Shown here in pieces: positions 9,281 to 19,574 of a DNA stretch of 64,000 nucleotides. Source of the stretch: Jeotgalicoccus halotolerans (GTDB lineage: Bacteria > Bacillota > Bacilli > Staphylococcales > Salinicoccaceae). Location of the stretch: positions 1 through 64,000 of the forward strand of contig NZ_QUMW01000016.1 in the NCBI RefSeq assembly GCF_003387165.1, in the 5' to 3' direction. Each line of letters starts with the position of its first letter. Positions within the stretch are counted from its first letter, which is position 1. A program made the position numbers and the translations under genes. A model generated the notes under the pieces. That model worked only from the letters and a program-made list of their open reading frames with translations, made no database searches and was not told the DNA's origin.

Positions 9281-10171
9281 TTACTTAATGTGTGTCGTTA
9301 ATGTTCCAATTCCGTCAATTGAAACACGTACTGTATCTCCCGCTTTTAAGAAGCCTGCCGGATCCATGCCCGCCCCGACTCCTGCAGGTGTACCTGATGC
9401 AATAACGTCTCCCGGCTGCAGTGTCACATATTTCGATAATTCTGCAACGAGTTCATCAATCTTTCTTACCATTAATGAAGTACTGCCGTCCTGACGGATT
9501 TCATCGTTCACTTTAGTAACAATTGTTGTATCCTGCGGGTTTGGAATTTCATCTTTAGTAACGATATAAGGCCCCATTGGAGTAGCCAGACTTTTCGATA
9601 AGAATGCCTGTTTGTGTGATTTCTGCAATTCCCTCGCTGAAATGTCATTGACAATCGTGTAGCCGTAAATATAATCATAAGCCATCGAGCTGTCTATGTT
9701 TTTTGCTTCTTTCCCGATAACGATACCGAGTTCCCCTTCATAATCCAGCTGTTCAGTCACATCGCTGTACGAAGATATTGTATCCTCATCACCGACGAGA
9801 CTTGAGTTTGCTTTTGTGAAAACATACAATTCAACTTCACTTTTCATCTCTTCAGTGTGCGCTTTAAAGTTGCGGCCAAAGCCGATTGTGTTATTCGGCG
9901 GTTTAACCGGCGCCATAATATTAATATCTTCAAACGGTGCCTTGTACTTATCTGCATTATCAGACGCTTCTGCACTTTCAACAAGCTTTCTGACAAGTTC
10001 CTGAAAATCCAATGTGTGGTACTCAGTAATACCTTCGAGCAATGTTCCCGGATAATCTTTAACATCACTGAAATCCTGGAATAAGAGCGGAATAATCCAT
10101 GCACTGTCTTCACGTTTTACTTTGACACCATAATAATTCTTGTCTTCATATTCAAAAGTTAAAAATTTCAT
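9281..10171 (-). CDS. yisK: Fumarylacetoacetate hydrolase-family protein (YisK-like)
   Basis: Cytoplasmic FAH-superfamily enzyme, 296 residues. It has GFGRNFKAH near 120, the metal-binding acidic run [12 protein letters not shown] near 168 (two Glu plus a later Asp in VNDISAREL), and the C-terminal [13 protein letters not shown] motif. Relatives include acylpyruvate hydrolases and oxaloacetate decarboxylases; B. subtilis YisK has been tied to oxaloacetate decarboxylation and cell shape. The precise substrate cannot be read from sequence. The start at ATG 10171 follows AAAGGAGA at good spacing. A frame 13 codons longer has no ribosome site. Confidence 0.9.
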   Translation of the reverse strand: MKFLTFEYEDKNYYGVKVKREDSAWIIPLLFQDFSDVKDYPGTLLEGITEYHTLDFQELVRKLVESAEASDNADKYKAPFEDINIMAPVKPPNNTIGFGRNFKAHTEEMKSEVELYVFTKANSSLVGDEDTISSYSDVTEQLDYEGELGIVIGKEAKNIDSSMAYDYIYGYTIVNDISARELQKSHKQAFLSKSLATPMGPYIVTKDEIPNPQDTTIVTKVNDEIRQDGSTSLMVRKIDELVAELSKYVTLQPGDVIASGTPAGVGAGMDPAGFLKAGDTVRVSIDGIGTLTTHIK

Positions 10172-10221
10172 TGGACAATCTCCTTTGTTTTCTTTCATAC
10201 AGTATAACAAATATTATTTAA

Positions 10222-11343
10222 TTATTCCCGCTTCATTTTCTTATTTGTCTGAAAAGTCTGTTCTAGCGCCTGAATATTATAGGCAGCCATCAGATTTGCA
10301 AAGATAATAAGCAGTATATAAATTGCCGAAACGATGAACAGCAGCATTTGGATTGAAATCTGTCCGTACATCGCTATACCAAAACCATAAAATACGAACA
10401 TCATCAGAATATTGAATAATATATAGGAAGTTAATCCGTATTTACCCAGATTGTAAAACAGCGTAAACACCGGTTTTGGAACAGCGTCAGCAATATAGAC
10501 AAGTATCATAAAATAACCGATCGCTGTAACAGGACCGCCGAAGCCTTCACCGAGGGTTTTTCCTGTAATTGTACCGAGAGAAAGCACCTGCAGAAGCTTT
10601 ACAGCGATACCGCCGGCGAGGAGCACCATAATGATGCCGCCGCTTATATACGGACTGTCTTTAATAAAGCCCGTAAAATTCAATTCTTTTAAGGCAATGC
10701 CGAGAAGCACTGACGGCAGAATTACAAAAACTGCGTTAAATATTCCGTCTGTACCGATTCCTGTCAGTATATCAATATTCATATTGACCATTGCCAGATA
10801 ATCCGTGCTCCTGTAGGTGCTGATAAATTCATTCACCTGCTGAATACCTGAATACATGTGCTGAATATTGGAGTTCAGTCCTGTAATAATTTCAAGCACA
10901 ACATTAAACATTAAATGCAGCGCAAATAATATAAGCGATGCGGCAAGTGTTATAATCCAGTGGCGTCCCACAAATATTAAACCGATAAATGCCATTAGTA
11001 TTACAAAAGGCAGCTGGTCAAAACCAAAGATCAGGCCAGCATTCAGACTCAAGAGTACAAACGCAATAACAAGTACCTTAACCAGATGTTTTTTGCCTGT
11101 ATAGCCGTACTGGCTGAGAAGATAGCCGATTATAATACTGATAAGCGGTATAACAGAACCGCCAGTAATAATATCGACGATATTAAAAACGTTCAGATCC
11201 CCGCCGAAGAAATATTCGAACGGATTGATTTCATTAAGCGGCATCATAAAATACTGCCCGCTGTGTATAAATAGTAAGAACAGCGACACTCCGCCGATAA
11301 AATAAATGTTTCTATTTGAATTATTCAACTGGAATCGCCCCAT
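10222..11343 (-). CDS. DUF418-like polytopic membrane protein
   Basis: About 373 residues with 9-10 hydrophobic helices. The C-terminal part (LGKYGLTSYILFN, then FYGFGIAMYG) resembles the DUF418/YeiB family; the N-terminal half resembles acyltransferase-3-type membrane proteins. The function of DUF418 proteins is unknown. The start is uncertain: ATG 11343 or TTG 11349 overlap the 3' end of addA and neither has a clear ribosome site, so translation may be coupled to addA. It is the last gene of the addB-addA run; I saw no terminator before yisK. Confidence 0.72.
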   Translation of the reverse strand: MGRFQLNNSNRNIYFIGGVSLFLLFIHSGQYFMMPLNEINPFEYFFGGDLNVFNIVDIITGGSVIPLISIIIGYLLSQYGYTGKKHLVKVLVIAFVLLSLNAGLIFGFDQLPFVILMAFIGLIFVGRHWIITLAASLILFALHLMFNVVLEIITGLNSNIQHMYSGIQQVNEFISTYRSTDYLAMVNMNIDILTGIGTDGIFNAVFVILPSVLLGIALKELNFTGFIKDSPYISGGIIMVLLAGGIAVKLLQVLSLGTITGKTLGEGFGGPVTAIGYFMILVYIADAVPKPVFTLFYNLGKYGLTSYILFNILMMFVFYGFGIAMYGQISIQMLLFIVSAIYILLIIFANLMAAYNIQALEQTFQTNKKMKRE

Positions 11344-14300
11344 AATCAAAAAAGTAAAGCACGGCTGTTACCGGCTTGTTAAGTGATGCCATTGCTGATT
11401 TCGTGTAAATATCCATCTGTGTGCTGTATCTTTCACGAAGATCTCCCTTTGTTAAATTCGTTCCTTTAACACGGTCTGTCTTGTAATCGATAATAATGTA
11501 ATGATCTTCATATTCTAAAAGACAATCTATAATACCTTGAACAATCTGCTCGGGATGCTCCGCATAGCCGATTGCTTCTTGACTCATTATAAATGGCAGC
11601 TCCGTATAAATCCCCTCTTGTTCATTCAAAAGATCATTCATCATCTTATCATTGAAGAACCGCACTGCATTTTCCTTCATCTTTTTAATATGCACCGTAC
11701 TGAGAAGTTCATAATTTTCACTATAGTTATCGATGAGCGCATCAATATAGGCGGTTTTTGCACTGTCCTCCATGACGCTGAGCGTCTGCCACTGGTGTAT
11801 AATATGCATCATCATTTCGTGCATAATCGTCCCGAAAACCGGCGCTTCCAGTGAATTCTGAAGAAAATTCGGCTCGCGCAGATTTACTTCACTTGTATGG
11901 CTGATAAACTCCGCGTCATCCGGAATCGTTTCATTTCTGCGTTTAATAGAAGTGACCGATTCCTTAGTGGTTACTTCGGTATCATCAGGATCGGGGTAAG
12001 TATAAAATAACCGTTCCCGTACTTCCGGGATAATATCTGCTTTAAGCGCATCGATATCTTCGAGATTTGCGTATTCCGTCCGCTCATTTTCTTCTCCGGC
12101 CCGAAATTCTGTTTCCTTAACTTCAATATATGGAACCTGTGCCTGCATAACGACAGGCGCTAAAAAGTCCATGGCCGATTTCAGCTCCGCGCGTCTTTCA
12201 AAAGAAGGTTTTTCCATGCTGCTGAAATCATATTTATATTCCGCCTCACCTTTAAACATGAGCGGCAGATACAATTTCTCCTCCGCTCTTGTCAGCGCAA
12301 CGTAAATCAGCCTTAATTCTTCACTCAGCTGCTCAATATTCAGGAAATCATTAGCAGCGAAGCCGTGAATACTGTCGTAATGGTAGTTCAGTTCATCATT
12401 AAAATTGTTAAAAACAATTCCAAGTTTCGGATGAACATAAACACGCGTCACTTTAGTGAGCGTATAGTTCTGTTTCAAATCGGCATAAATAACATGTTTA
12501 AACTCGAGTCCCTTGGAGCTGTGAATGGTCATCACACGTACCGCATCATCTGTATTCTCAAGCGAACCTTCTTCACCAAAATCCTTGCCTTCGGAAATTA
12601 AGAAATCAATGTAGCTGATAAACTGATATAAGCTTGTATTATTCATCGACTGAAATTCCAGTGCTCTGTCAATCAGTCCATTCAGGTTAGCCCGTCTTGC
12701 TGAACCGCCGGCCAGACCGCTGAAAAATTCAAGTATATTCAGCTCAAAAAATATTTCCGAAATGAGTTCCGGCACACTTAAATATTTGGCATGAAGTTTA
12801 AGTTCACTAAATGTACTGATGAATTCTTCGGTTTTCCTTAATATATTTTCGTCACCGCTGTATTCAGTCAAAGCCTCGTATAAATATTTTTCTTCGGAAG
12901 AAATGCGGATTTGAGCAATTTCCTCCTCGCTGAAACCGAACATCGGCAGCCGCATCACACCTGCCAGATGATCATCCTGCAGCGGGTTGTCTATAAGTGA
13001 TAATATGCTCCGCATCGTTAAAATTTCAAACGTTTCAAAATATCCTTTATTAATGTCGATGCTGACAGGAATATCCGCCTTCTGGAATTCATGGCGCATG
13101 ACGTCAGGCGCGAAGCGGTTTCTGTTTAAAATAACGATATCCTGATAAGCCGCGCCCCTTTTATACAGATCCTGCACGAGTTTAACAATCTGTTTAATTT
13201 CAAGCTCATCCGCTTCTCCGGATTTTAAACTCTTATCGTATATAACCGGCAGCACCTCAACAGGCGATTCGGGTTCTGCTGCCTCGATACCCTTAATCAG
13301 TTTTTCTTCATCCGTGTAATCAATTTCCCCAAGATCTTTATCCATAATATTTTCAAATATTAGATTTGTGGCATCGAGGATTTCTGCGCGTGAACGGAAG
13401 TTTCTGTTCAGCTGAATGAGTGTACCGCTGCCATCTTTACTAAAACGTTCGCTTTTGTCGATAAATAAATCCGGGGCAGCCTGTCTGAAACGGTAAATAG
13501 ACTGTTTAACGTCACCGACCATAAACAGATTGCCATTCTCTTCTCCCCCGGACTTTAAGAGCTGGATAATCGCTTCCTGCACCCGGTTAATGTCCTGGTA
13601 TTCATCAATCATAATTTCTTTGAACTGCTCTTTGTAGCGGTTCGCAATTTCTCTGTCATCCGCAGTTAAAATATCAAGCGCATAATGTTCATAGTCGTTG
13701 AAATCCATCTCCCCTGCCGACTGCTTATCTTTCTTGTACTCGCTAATTACGTCCATGGCAATGCTGATCAGCTGATTATTCATGCCGTTCAGCGGACTGA
13801 GTTCCGCTCTCACATCTAAAAGCGTGTACTGCTTCAGCTTGCCGAGTTCCTGATACAAAGCGTTTGCAGGTTTATTATAGCGTTCATTTAAATCATTGCC
13901 GAAAGCTGCAGCACCTTTAATAAATGCATTTGTGCCTGTGACAAGCTTTGCCGGCGGAAGTTTAAAGTACCCTTCACGGCTGAAAGACTCGAGCGCCTGC
14001 AGCACATACTTGTGCATCACAGCCAGTTTTTCGTAGGCATCATCAACCGCTTTCTCTTTTAAATCCTCATCGCGTTCGGCATTATCATACTCCGCTTTAA
14101 GCGTATAAAGATCCTCATCCAATTTCTTTAATTTACGGCCGATAACTGCTCTATAGCTGTCCAGAATCTCCGTCAGTTTATCTTCTGATATATACTGGTC
14201 AAACATGCTTCTTAGAAAAAGATCGGGCTCCTTCGTGGCGACTGCAACATGATAAAGGTCTGAGACAAGCTTATGAAGAGCAGCGTTATCCTTATTGCTG

Positions 14301-14776
14301 GTCACAAACTGATCAAGCTTTAAAAAGTCCTCATCAGCATTAACGTAAAATTGCTCCAGCACATTCGTAATTACTCTCTGCAGACGGATTTCCGACTCGA
14401 CCTGGCCGAGTGTACGCATATCAGGGGGCAGCCCGATTGCATTATAATGCGTCTGGATTAAGTACAGACAGAAACTGTGCAAGGTCGATATATGCGCATC
14501 GTTCAGTTTAATAATCTCTTCTTTTAAGCGCGGATCAGGCGTTTCATTATAAGTCTCGCGGAGCGCCCGTTCGATTTTATCCTTCATATCTTTTGCGCTC
14601 TTATTAGTAAACGTTGAAACGAATACTTCATCTATAGAATAATTACCTTCGATAATATTCTGTTTAATGCGTTCAACGAGCACTGCTGTTTTCCCTGATC
14701 CCGCAGCTGCGGATACTAAGACATCCGAGCCTTTTGTCTCGATCGCTTTAGTTTGAGCTTCGGTAAATTTAACCAT
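11321..14776 (-). CDS. addA: ATP-dependent helicase/nuclease subunit A
   Basis: AddA (RexA) is the helicase-nuclease motor of AddAB, the RecBCD counterpart that resects double-strand ends to load RecA. Length 1151. UvrD-type motif I is SAAAGSGKTA (22-31), Walker B DEYQDIN is near 392, helicase motifs follow through EELRLIYVALTRA, and a C-terminal RecB nuclease domain has GIIDCLLEYEDHYIIIDYKTDR near 1080-1100 with the catalytic Asp/Asp/Lys. The start at ATG 14776 overlaps the addB stop by 8 bases, which suggests translational coupling. An earlier start in the same frame lies inside addB and is unlikely. Confidence 0.96.
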   Translation of the reverse strand: MVKFTEAQTKAIETKGSDVLVSAAAGSGKTAVLVERIKQNIIEGNYSIDEVFVSTFTNKSAKDMKDKIERALRETYNETPDPRLKEEIIKLNDAHISTLHSFCLYLIQTHYNAIGLPPDMRTLGQVESEIRLQRVITNVLEQFYVNADEDFLKLDQFVTSNKDNAALHKLVSDLYHVAVATKEPDLFLRSMFDQYISEDKLTEILDSYRAVIGRKLKKLDEDLYTLKAEYDNAERDEDLKEKAVDDAYEKLAVMHKYVLQALESFSREGYFKLPPAKLVTGTNAFIKGAAAFGNDLNERYNKPANALYQELGKLKQYTLLDVRAELSPLNGMNNQLISIAMDVISEYKKDKQSAGEMDFNDYEHYALDILTADDREIANRYKEQFKEIMIDEYQDINRVQEAIIQLLKSGGEENGNLFMVGDVKQSIYRFRQAAPDLFIDKSERFSKDGSGTLIQLNRNFRSRAEILDATNLIFENIMDKDLGEIDYTDEEKLIKGIEAAEPESPVEVLPVIYDKSLKSGEADELEIKQIVKLVQDLYKRGAAYQDIVILNRNRFAPDVMRHEFQKADIPVSIDINKGYFETFEILTMRSILSLIDNPLQDDHLAGVMRLPMFGFSEEEIAQIRISSEEKYLYEALTEYSGDENILRKTEEFISTFSELKLHAKYLSVPELISEIFFELNILEFFSGLAGGSARRANLNGLIDRALEFQSMNNTSLYQFISYIDFLISEGKDFGEEGSLENTDDAVRVMTIHSSKGLEFKHVIYADLKQNYTLTKVTRVYVHPKLGIVFNNFNDELNYHYDSIHGFAANDFLNIEQLSEELRLIYVALTRAEEKLYLPLMFKGEAEYKYDFSSMEKPSFERRAELKSAMDFLAPVVMQAQVPYIEVKETEFRAGEENERTEYANLEDIDALKADIIPEVRERLFYTYPDPDDTEVTTKESVTSIKRRNETIPDDAEFISHTSEVNLREPNFLQNSLEAPVFGTIMHEMMMHIIHQWQTLSVMEDSAKTAYIDALIDNYSENYELLSTVHIKKMKENAVRFFNDKMMNDLLNEQEGIYTELPFIMSQEAIGYAEHPEQIVQGIIDCLLEYEDHYIIIDYKTDRVKGTNLTKGDLRERYSTQMDIYTKSAMASLNKPVTAVLYFFDYGAIPVE

Positions 14777-17700
14777 CGTGAACCTCGCTTTCAAATGCTT
14801 CGATATCCTCGTCCGTAATACGGTTCGTCCGGTAATCTTCTGCATTGATTAATTTATCTATATGGCAGGCTGCTTTAAAATCACAAAACTGGCAAGGCAG
14901 GCCGCCGTTTGTATCGATTGGGTTCGCAAGCGTGTGCCCATCGTAGATTTCATCTGTCGCAGTTTTAAACTTCTCCATCACGTAAAGAGAATAATGTTTG
15001 AATATTTCTTCCGACAGCACCCGTTTTTTAGAATGACTGTTAAAAGTACCGTCTTTTTTCTCCTGCAGCGGAAAGTATTCATTAATATTTTCAGTCTCTT
15101 CAATTAAATTTTCAAGCCCTTTGTTGCCGTCAATATTCGATACAGTACTGTCTGCAACGAACAGACCTTTCGGTTTCAAGGCACTCTGGCGTTCTTTGTG
15201 TGCTTCATCAGCATCTTCTGCTTTAACTTTCGGTTCGTTAACATGGTAAAAGAGCATCGAGTTCGGGAAAATCTCACCGCCGAGCAGCTCTTCTGCTCGC
15301 TCCATCAGCACGTACATATACGTAATAATCTGCAGTTCGACGCCGTTCAGCACATCCGCCTTTCTTAAATCCCGGGCGCTCGATTTATAATCGATAATAT
15401 TGACATACACTCTGCCGTCTTTTTTATACGTATCCACCCGGTCTATTTTACCGCGCAGAATAATTTTCTTACCATTTGGACTGGTGAGAATCAGCTCGCC
15501 CAGTTCATCTGATTTTTTGCCGAATACCGCTTCGATCAGCGTCATTTTATAATTTCCGAGCTTTTCAATATCTTTCATAAAGAGCAGGGTGGTCGTAATC
15601 GCCTGCACTGCTTTTTCCTTCAGCGATAAATAGTATTCCGAGCGTTCAAATATGCCGTAACTGATCGTTCTGAGTACCGTGTCCACCGCATTTTTTACCG
15701 TACTTTTAATAATGTCATCATCGTGCTGCAGCGTCATCCCGAGATCTGCTGCAACTTTTTCCAATGCATTATGATAAAGGTTACCGATTTCAAGCGGTCT
15801 TACCGTATGATTCTGTCTGACATTGAGCTTCAGGCCGTAATTTGAAAAATGCTGGAAATTACAATTGAAATATGACTGAAAGCGCGACACACTGGCTTTC
15901 ATTTCTGAGCCGTACAGCGCTTCTGCGGTCGCGCTGTTAATTTCCCGCGCTTTATTATCATAAGTCAGGTTTCTGGTCAGACGGTTAATTACCGCCTGTC
16001 TGTCTCCAGATTTAAGCAGCTGATAGACAGAGATAAAGTGTCTGTACTGCGGCACACTGCTTAAATCATGAAGATATTCTTTGCCGGTTGACATTAGCTG
16101 GCGGAGTTTAAAATGTTCCAGTGCTTCCATGCTGCGCAAGCTTGAAATCAGCCGGATTGAATTTTCCACGTCGTAATGCGCTGTTTTCCTGTAAGTAAAG
16201 TTCAAGACCCGTTCATCCACAGCAGGCAGAAATTCTGCAACAAACGGGCTGATTTTAGTCGCTTCTTTGTTTTGCAGAGTCGATGACCAGCTGATAAACA
16301 GTCCTTCTGTCGGACGTGTGACACCGAGATAAAAGACAAAGCGTTCATCCTGTGCAAGTGTTCTTGCGCTTGGTGACAGCGTAATGCCCCTCGTTCCGAG
16401 AACGAGTTTTTCTTCATCTGTCACTATCGTCGTGCTGCGGGATTCCTGGGGCATTACATTATAGTTCATACCTATTATAAAAATATATTTTTTATTTTCC
16501 ACTTTAGCAAGGTCGAGCAAACCGACAATTACCTGGTCTATCGTTGCAGGTCTCGTATTAAATGTGGCAGTTTTCAAGCCGTCTATAAACGTTTCATAAA
16601 ACAGGAAGAACTCGGTTTCCTTATCTTTGAAAACTGTATAACTGTCATCCAGCAGACGGATGAATAAATTATAAGACTGCTCAGTTTCGTTTCTCAGACG
16701 GACGTCGGTTTCTTCGAGCTCATGTATTTCATCTTCCAGTTTAATTAATATACCGTTATCCACGATAAAGCTGTAGATTGCCGTAATGTAATCTTTTACC
16801 GTTGTTCCCGCATCCAGAGACTTGAAAAATTCCCTGAGCCGGCTGATTTGTTTATTTTTATAATCGATCATTTCGCTCAGAGATTCAGAATTATCAATCC
16901 GGTCAATCATGCCTTCTGCATCCAGACGGTATTCAATCTGAAAGCGTTCATCGTCGAACAGTTCAGTACCCGTCAGACCGCGCTCGATAATAATATTCTC
17001 GAGATGGGCGAGCAGTTTATCGTCGTCTCCGCTGTTTAAGTAGCCGGTTTTCAGAACATTCAGGAATGACGAACTCTGAAAACGGCTTTTATAACATTCA
17101 AGCAGAGCAATAATAAGCTGGGTAAAAGGGTTGCAGTGCATATAATGATCGGCATCCATATGATAAGAAATGTCAAATCTCTTAAATGTTGTTTTTATAT
17201 ATTCCTCATAAGCCGCATCCCGGTAAAGAATACCGATATCGGAATATTTAGCGCCTCTTTCCCGGACCAGCGTTTCAATATTTCTTGCGGTTTCAATGAC
17301 TTCCTCCTGCACAGACGGTGCTTCAGTAATAGTAATCCCATCGAAGTTTGTCATCTTTTTACCAGTTGTAATATATTTCTCAAGCTGGGTCAGGCCGGTG
17401 CGTTTTGCTCTCAGAAATTCGTCATCGAAATGCCGGAATTCTACATAATGCTCACCGAACAGTTCCTGCAGCCGGGTTACCACCGCTTCAGTTTTTCTGA
17501 ACAGGAGAACATCCCTTACCCCCTGCTCGCTGTCATCTGATTTACGGTGCGTTAAAAGCAGGTTAATCTGAGCCACTTTCTTTTCAAGCGCATAGATTAA
17601 AGCAAATTCACTTTCGGTAAAGTTATGAAAGCCGTCGATATATATCGTCGCTTTATTTAAGGTGCGTATATTGTCTGTCCGGCTGATATCATCGATAAAA

Positions 17701-18248
17701 TTCTGAATCATATTTAAATCTTCTATATTATATTCCGCAATCTGTTCACTCCATCTGGAATATATTTTATTTAAATCTTCATATTTTTCCGTCGTTCTGC
17801 CTCTCTCAAACTGCAGGTTATTTAAATCTTCAGGATTAACGTTGTAAGCTCTGAATTCTGTAATCTGCTCCAGTACTTTTTCTGAAAATTTTATATAGCC
17901 GCCGGATGTCTGATAGTAATTTAAAAATTCTTTCATATCGTTCATCAGCTTATGCATGAACATAACATGGCCCGCCTCGGACAGAGATTCTTTCTCGGGC
18001 TGTCCGAGTTCGTTGTAAACATGCCACATCAGACGCGTAAAACTGAAGACGCTTGTCCGCATACTGCCGGTAACCAGACCATCTTCCGGCTGGGTAATCA
18101 GCTGCTCATAGCTCAGCGTGTTCTGCGTCGGCGTAACGATATATATATTCGAACCGAGCGGTGAATCTTTCGTCAGTTCTTTTATTTCATCAAACATACT
18201 GCTTGTTTTACCGGTACCGCTCGTACCGGTCCATATGGTAATCCCCAT
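14769..18248 (-). CDS. addB: ATP-dependent helicase/deoxyribonuclease subunit B
   Basis: AddB (RexB), 1159 residues, partner of AddA. It has an N-terminal Walker A GTSGTGKT (8-15), an inactive helicase-like body, and a C-terminal RecB nuclease domain with GKIDRVD and IIDYKSS. The four cysteines of the AddB [4Fe-4S] cluster are visible: one near 796 (FNCNFQHFSNYGLKL) and three at about 1119-1128 (CQFCDFKAAC). The protein is thus a client of the Suf system encoded at 52-57 kb. ATG start after GGGGAGG. Confidence 0.96.
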   Translation of the reverse strand: MGITIWTGTSGTGKTSSMFDEIKELTKDSPLGSNIYIVTPTQNTLSYEQLITQPEDGLVTGSMRTSVFSFTRLMWHVYNELGQPEKESLSEAGHVMFMHKLMNDMKEFLNYYQTSGGYIKFSEKVLEQITEFRAYNVNPEDLNNLQFERGRTTEKYEDLNKIYSRWSEQIAEYNIEDLNMIQNFIDDISRTDNIRTLNKATIYIDGFHNFTESEFALIYALEKKVAQINLLLTHRKSDDSEQGVRDVLLFRKTEAVVTRLQELFGEHYVEFRHFDDEFLRAKRTGLTQLEKYITTGKKMTNFDGITITEAPSVQEEVIETARNIETLVRERGAKYSDIGILYRDAAYEEYIKTTFKRFDISYHMDADHYMHCNPFTQLIIALLECYKSRFQSSSFLNVLKTGYLNSGDDDKLLAHLENIIIERGLTGTELFDDERFQIEYRLDAEGMIDRIDNSESLSEMIDYKNKQISRLREFFKSLDAGTTVKDYITAIYSFIVDNGILIKLEDEIHELEETDVRLRNETEQSYNLFIRLLDDSYTVFKDKETEFFLFYETFIDGLKTATFNTRPATIDQVIVGLLDLAKVENKKYIFIIGMNYNVMPQESRSTTIVTDEEKLVLGTRGITLSPSARTLAQDERFVFYLGVTRPTEGLFISWSSTLQNKEATKISPFVAEFLPAVDERVLNFTYRKTAHYDVENSIRLISSLRSMEALEHFKLRQLMSTGKEYLHDLSSVPQYRHFISVYQLLKSGDRQAVINRLTRNLTYDNKAREINSATAEALYGSEMKASVSRFQSYFNCNFQHFSNYGLKLNVRQNHTVRPLEIGNLYHNALEKVAADLGMTLQHDDDIIKSTVKNAVDTVLRTISYGIFERSEYYLSLKEKAVQAITTTLLFMKDIEKLGNYKMTLIEAVFGKKSDELGELILTSPNGKKIILRGKIDRVDTYKKDGRVYVNIIDYKSSARDLRKADVLNGVELQIITYMYVLMERAEELLGGEIFPNSMLFYHVNEPKVKAEDADEAHKERQSALKPKGLFVADSTVSNIDGNKGLENLIEETENINEYFPLQEKKDGTFNSHSKKRVLSEEIFKHYSLYVMEKFKTATDEIYDGHTLANPIDTNGGLPCQFCDFKAACHIDKLINAEDYRTNRITDEDIEAFESEVHDG

Positions 18249-18271
18249 CCATTATGCCTCCCCGCTTGAAT

Positions 18272-18304
18272 AAAGGAGATATTAGATTCTCTAATATCTC
18301 CTTT
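18272..18304 (-). terminator. Hairpin between signal peptidase and addB
   Basis: A perfect 15-bp stem (AAAGGAGATATTAGA and complement) with a 3-base loop follows the signal peptidase stop. The downstream U-tract is short (TTTATT), so termination may be partial and addBA could be read through from the upstream genes. Confidence 0.65.
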
Positions 18305-18319
18305 TGATAATATTTATAA

Positions 18320-18850
18320 TTAAAAATCAATAGCAATCTCATTCAGCGGCCAGAATCTCAGCTGTACTTCACCGATAATTGCATCCTCTGTAATTAAACC
18401 GAAGTCTCTTGAGTCACGGCTTATCGGACGGTTATCCCCGAGTACAAGATAATGCCCTTCAGGAATGGTGTCTCCTTCAACGCCGAGATCACTGAGAGTA
18501 AAGTTATCCATATACGATTCACCCTGATGCACCACGTAATCTTCCTGCAGCGGTTCGCCGTTTAAATAAACTGTTCTGTCAATCATCTCAACAGTGTCGC
18601 CGGGTACGCCCATAACACGTTTAACATAAGCTGAATCTTCCCCTGAGTTGAAGACGATAACATCATCCTGTTCGATATCTGTTAGATCATATATAAATTT
18701 GTTAACGACGACTCTGTCGCCGTCTTCCAGCGTCGGATCCATACTGAGCCCGTCGACTGAAAATGAAACGAAGAGAAATATTCTGATTACAGCAATTACA
18801 GCGATTGCGATTATTATAGCAACTGCCCATTCGCGGATTTCTTTTGCCAA
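18320..18850 (-). CDS. spsB: Type I signal peptidase (SpsB-like, active)
   Basis: Membrane-bound Ser/Lys protease that removes signal peptides from exported proteins. The 176-residue product has one N-terminal helix (about 9-29), Ser36 in GLSMDPT, Lys77 in YVKRVMGVPGD, and the C-terminal box GDNRPISRDSRDFG. Ser36 and Lys77 are the positions I recall for catalytic residues in S. aureus SpsB. The start is TTG after AGAGGTG. In S. aureus this gene follows an inactive paralogue, spsA; no such copy is present here. Confidence 0.95.
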   Translation of the reverse strand: MAKEIREWAVAIIIAIAVIAVIRIFLFVSFSVDGLSMDPTLEDGDRVVVNKFIYDLTDIEQDDVIVFNSGEDSAYVKRVMGVPGDTVEMIDRTVYLNGEPLQEDYVVHQGESYMDNFTLSDLGVEGDTIPEGHYLVLGDNRPISRDSRDFGLITEDAIIGEVQLRFWPLNEIAIDF

Positions 18851-18862
18851 TTACGACACCTC

Positions 18863-19462
18863 TTATTTTTTCATTTTTCTTTCCAGGTACTTCTGATACC
18901 ATTTGGACAGAAGATAAAGTACTGCTAAAAATACCAATGAGAGTATAAGTTTTACCGGTGAGTCAAAAAACGAAGTTATGTCATAACCGACGAGTGTCAT
19001 CGATAATATCATAATAAATTTCGACGCTAATAATATATATAAGTATACATGTCTTCTGACATTAGATAAAGCTGTGATAACGTTCACGACCGATGACGGT
19101 GTAAACGGCAGCGACAGCAGAATAAATAAAAATGTAAATCCGCGCTCATCGATAAATTTAAGCATGCGGTTAAGTTTTTCATGTTTTTCTATATATCTCT
19201 GAGCCGGCTTTCTGAACAAGCTGCGGACTGACAGAAACACTAAGTAACTGCCGGCAACACTCGCAGTATAACTGACAAGAAAACCGATAATAACACCGTA
19301 GGAGTTAATATTTAAAATCACGATGACTACCAGCGGCAAAAACGGCAGAAAAGACTCGATAAATACGAGCAGAAAACCGATGATAAAACCCAGGTCTTCA
19401 AATTTTTGAAATAACATTTCTATTCCCTGTTCAGTCGTCAAAAGATCAATTAATTCATTCAA
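18863..19462 (-). CDS. TVP38/TMEM64 (VTT domain) membrane protein
   Basis: A 199-residue polytopic protein of the DedA-like VTT family. The helices and the GFLVSYTASVAGSYLVFL and GFTFLFILLSLPFTPSSVVN segments match TVP38 proteins, thought to act in lipid or membrane homeostasis. It starts with TTG after GAGGG and ends 12 bases before the signal peptidase, so they form one unit; a similar gene sits beside spsAB in S. aureus as I recall. Confidence 0.87.
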   Translation of the reverse strand: MNELIDLLTTEQGIEMLFQKFEDLGFIIGFLLVFIESFLPFLPLVVIVILNINSYGVIIGFLVSYTASVAGSYLVFLSVRSLFRKPAQRYIEKHEKLNRMLKFIDERGFTFLFILLSLPFTPSSVVNVITALSNVRRHVYLYILLASKFIMILSMTLVGYDITSFFDSPVKLILSLVFLAVLYLLSKWYQKYLERKMKK

Positions 19463-19483
19463 GTGTTTTCCCTCACTGTAAAA

Positions 19484-19522
19484 ATACTAAAAGACTATAT
19501 TCGTAATATAGTCTTTTAGTAT
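19484..19522 (-). terminator. Terminator of the trp operon
   Basis: Perfect 17-bp inverted repeat (19484-19500 with 19506-19522, loop of 5) between trpA and the TVP38 gene. On the minus strand it is followed by TTTTACAG. Confidence 0.8.
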
Positions 19523-19574
19523 AGAATATCAAATTATTTTCACTTATTATAACACGATTAATGACGATTTATCG

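Noticed and set aside
19484-19522. Palindrome as an attachment site or mobile-element end
   Set aside because: It lies right after trpA with a short U-tract and no second copy or integrase; a terminator explains it.
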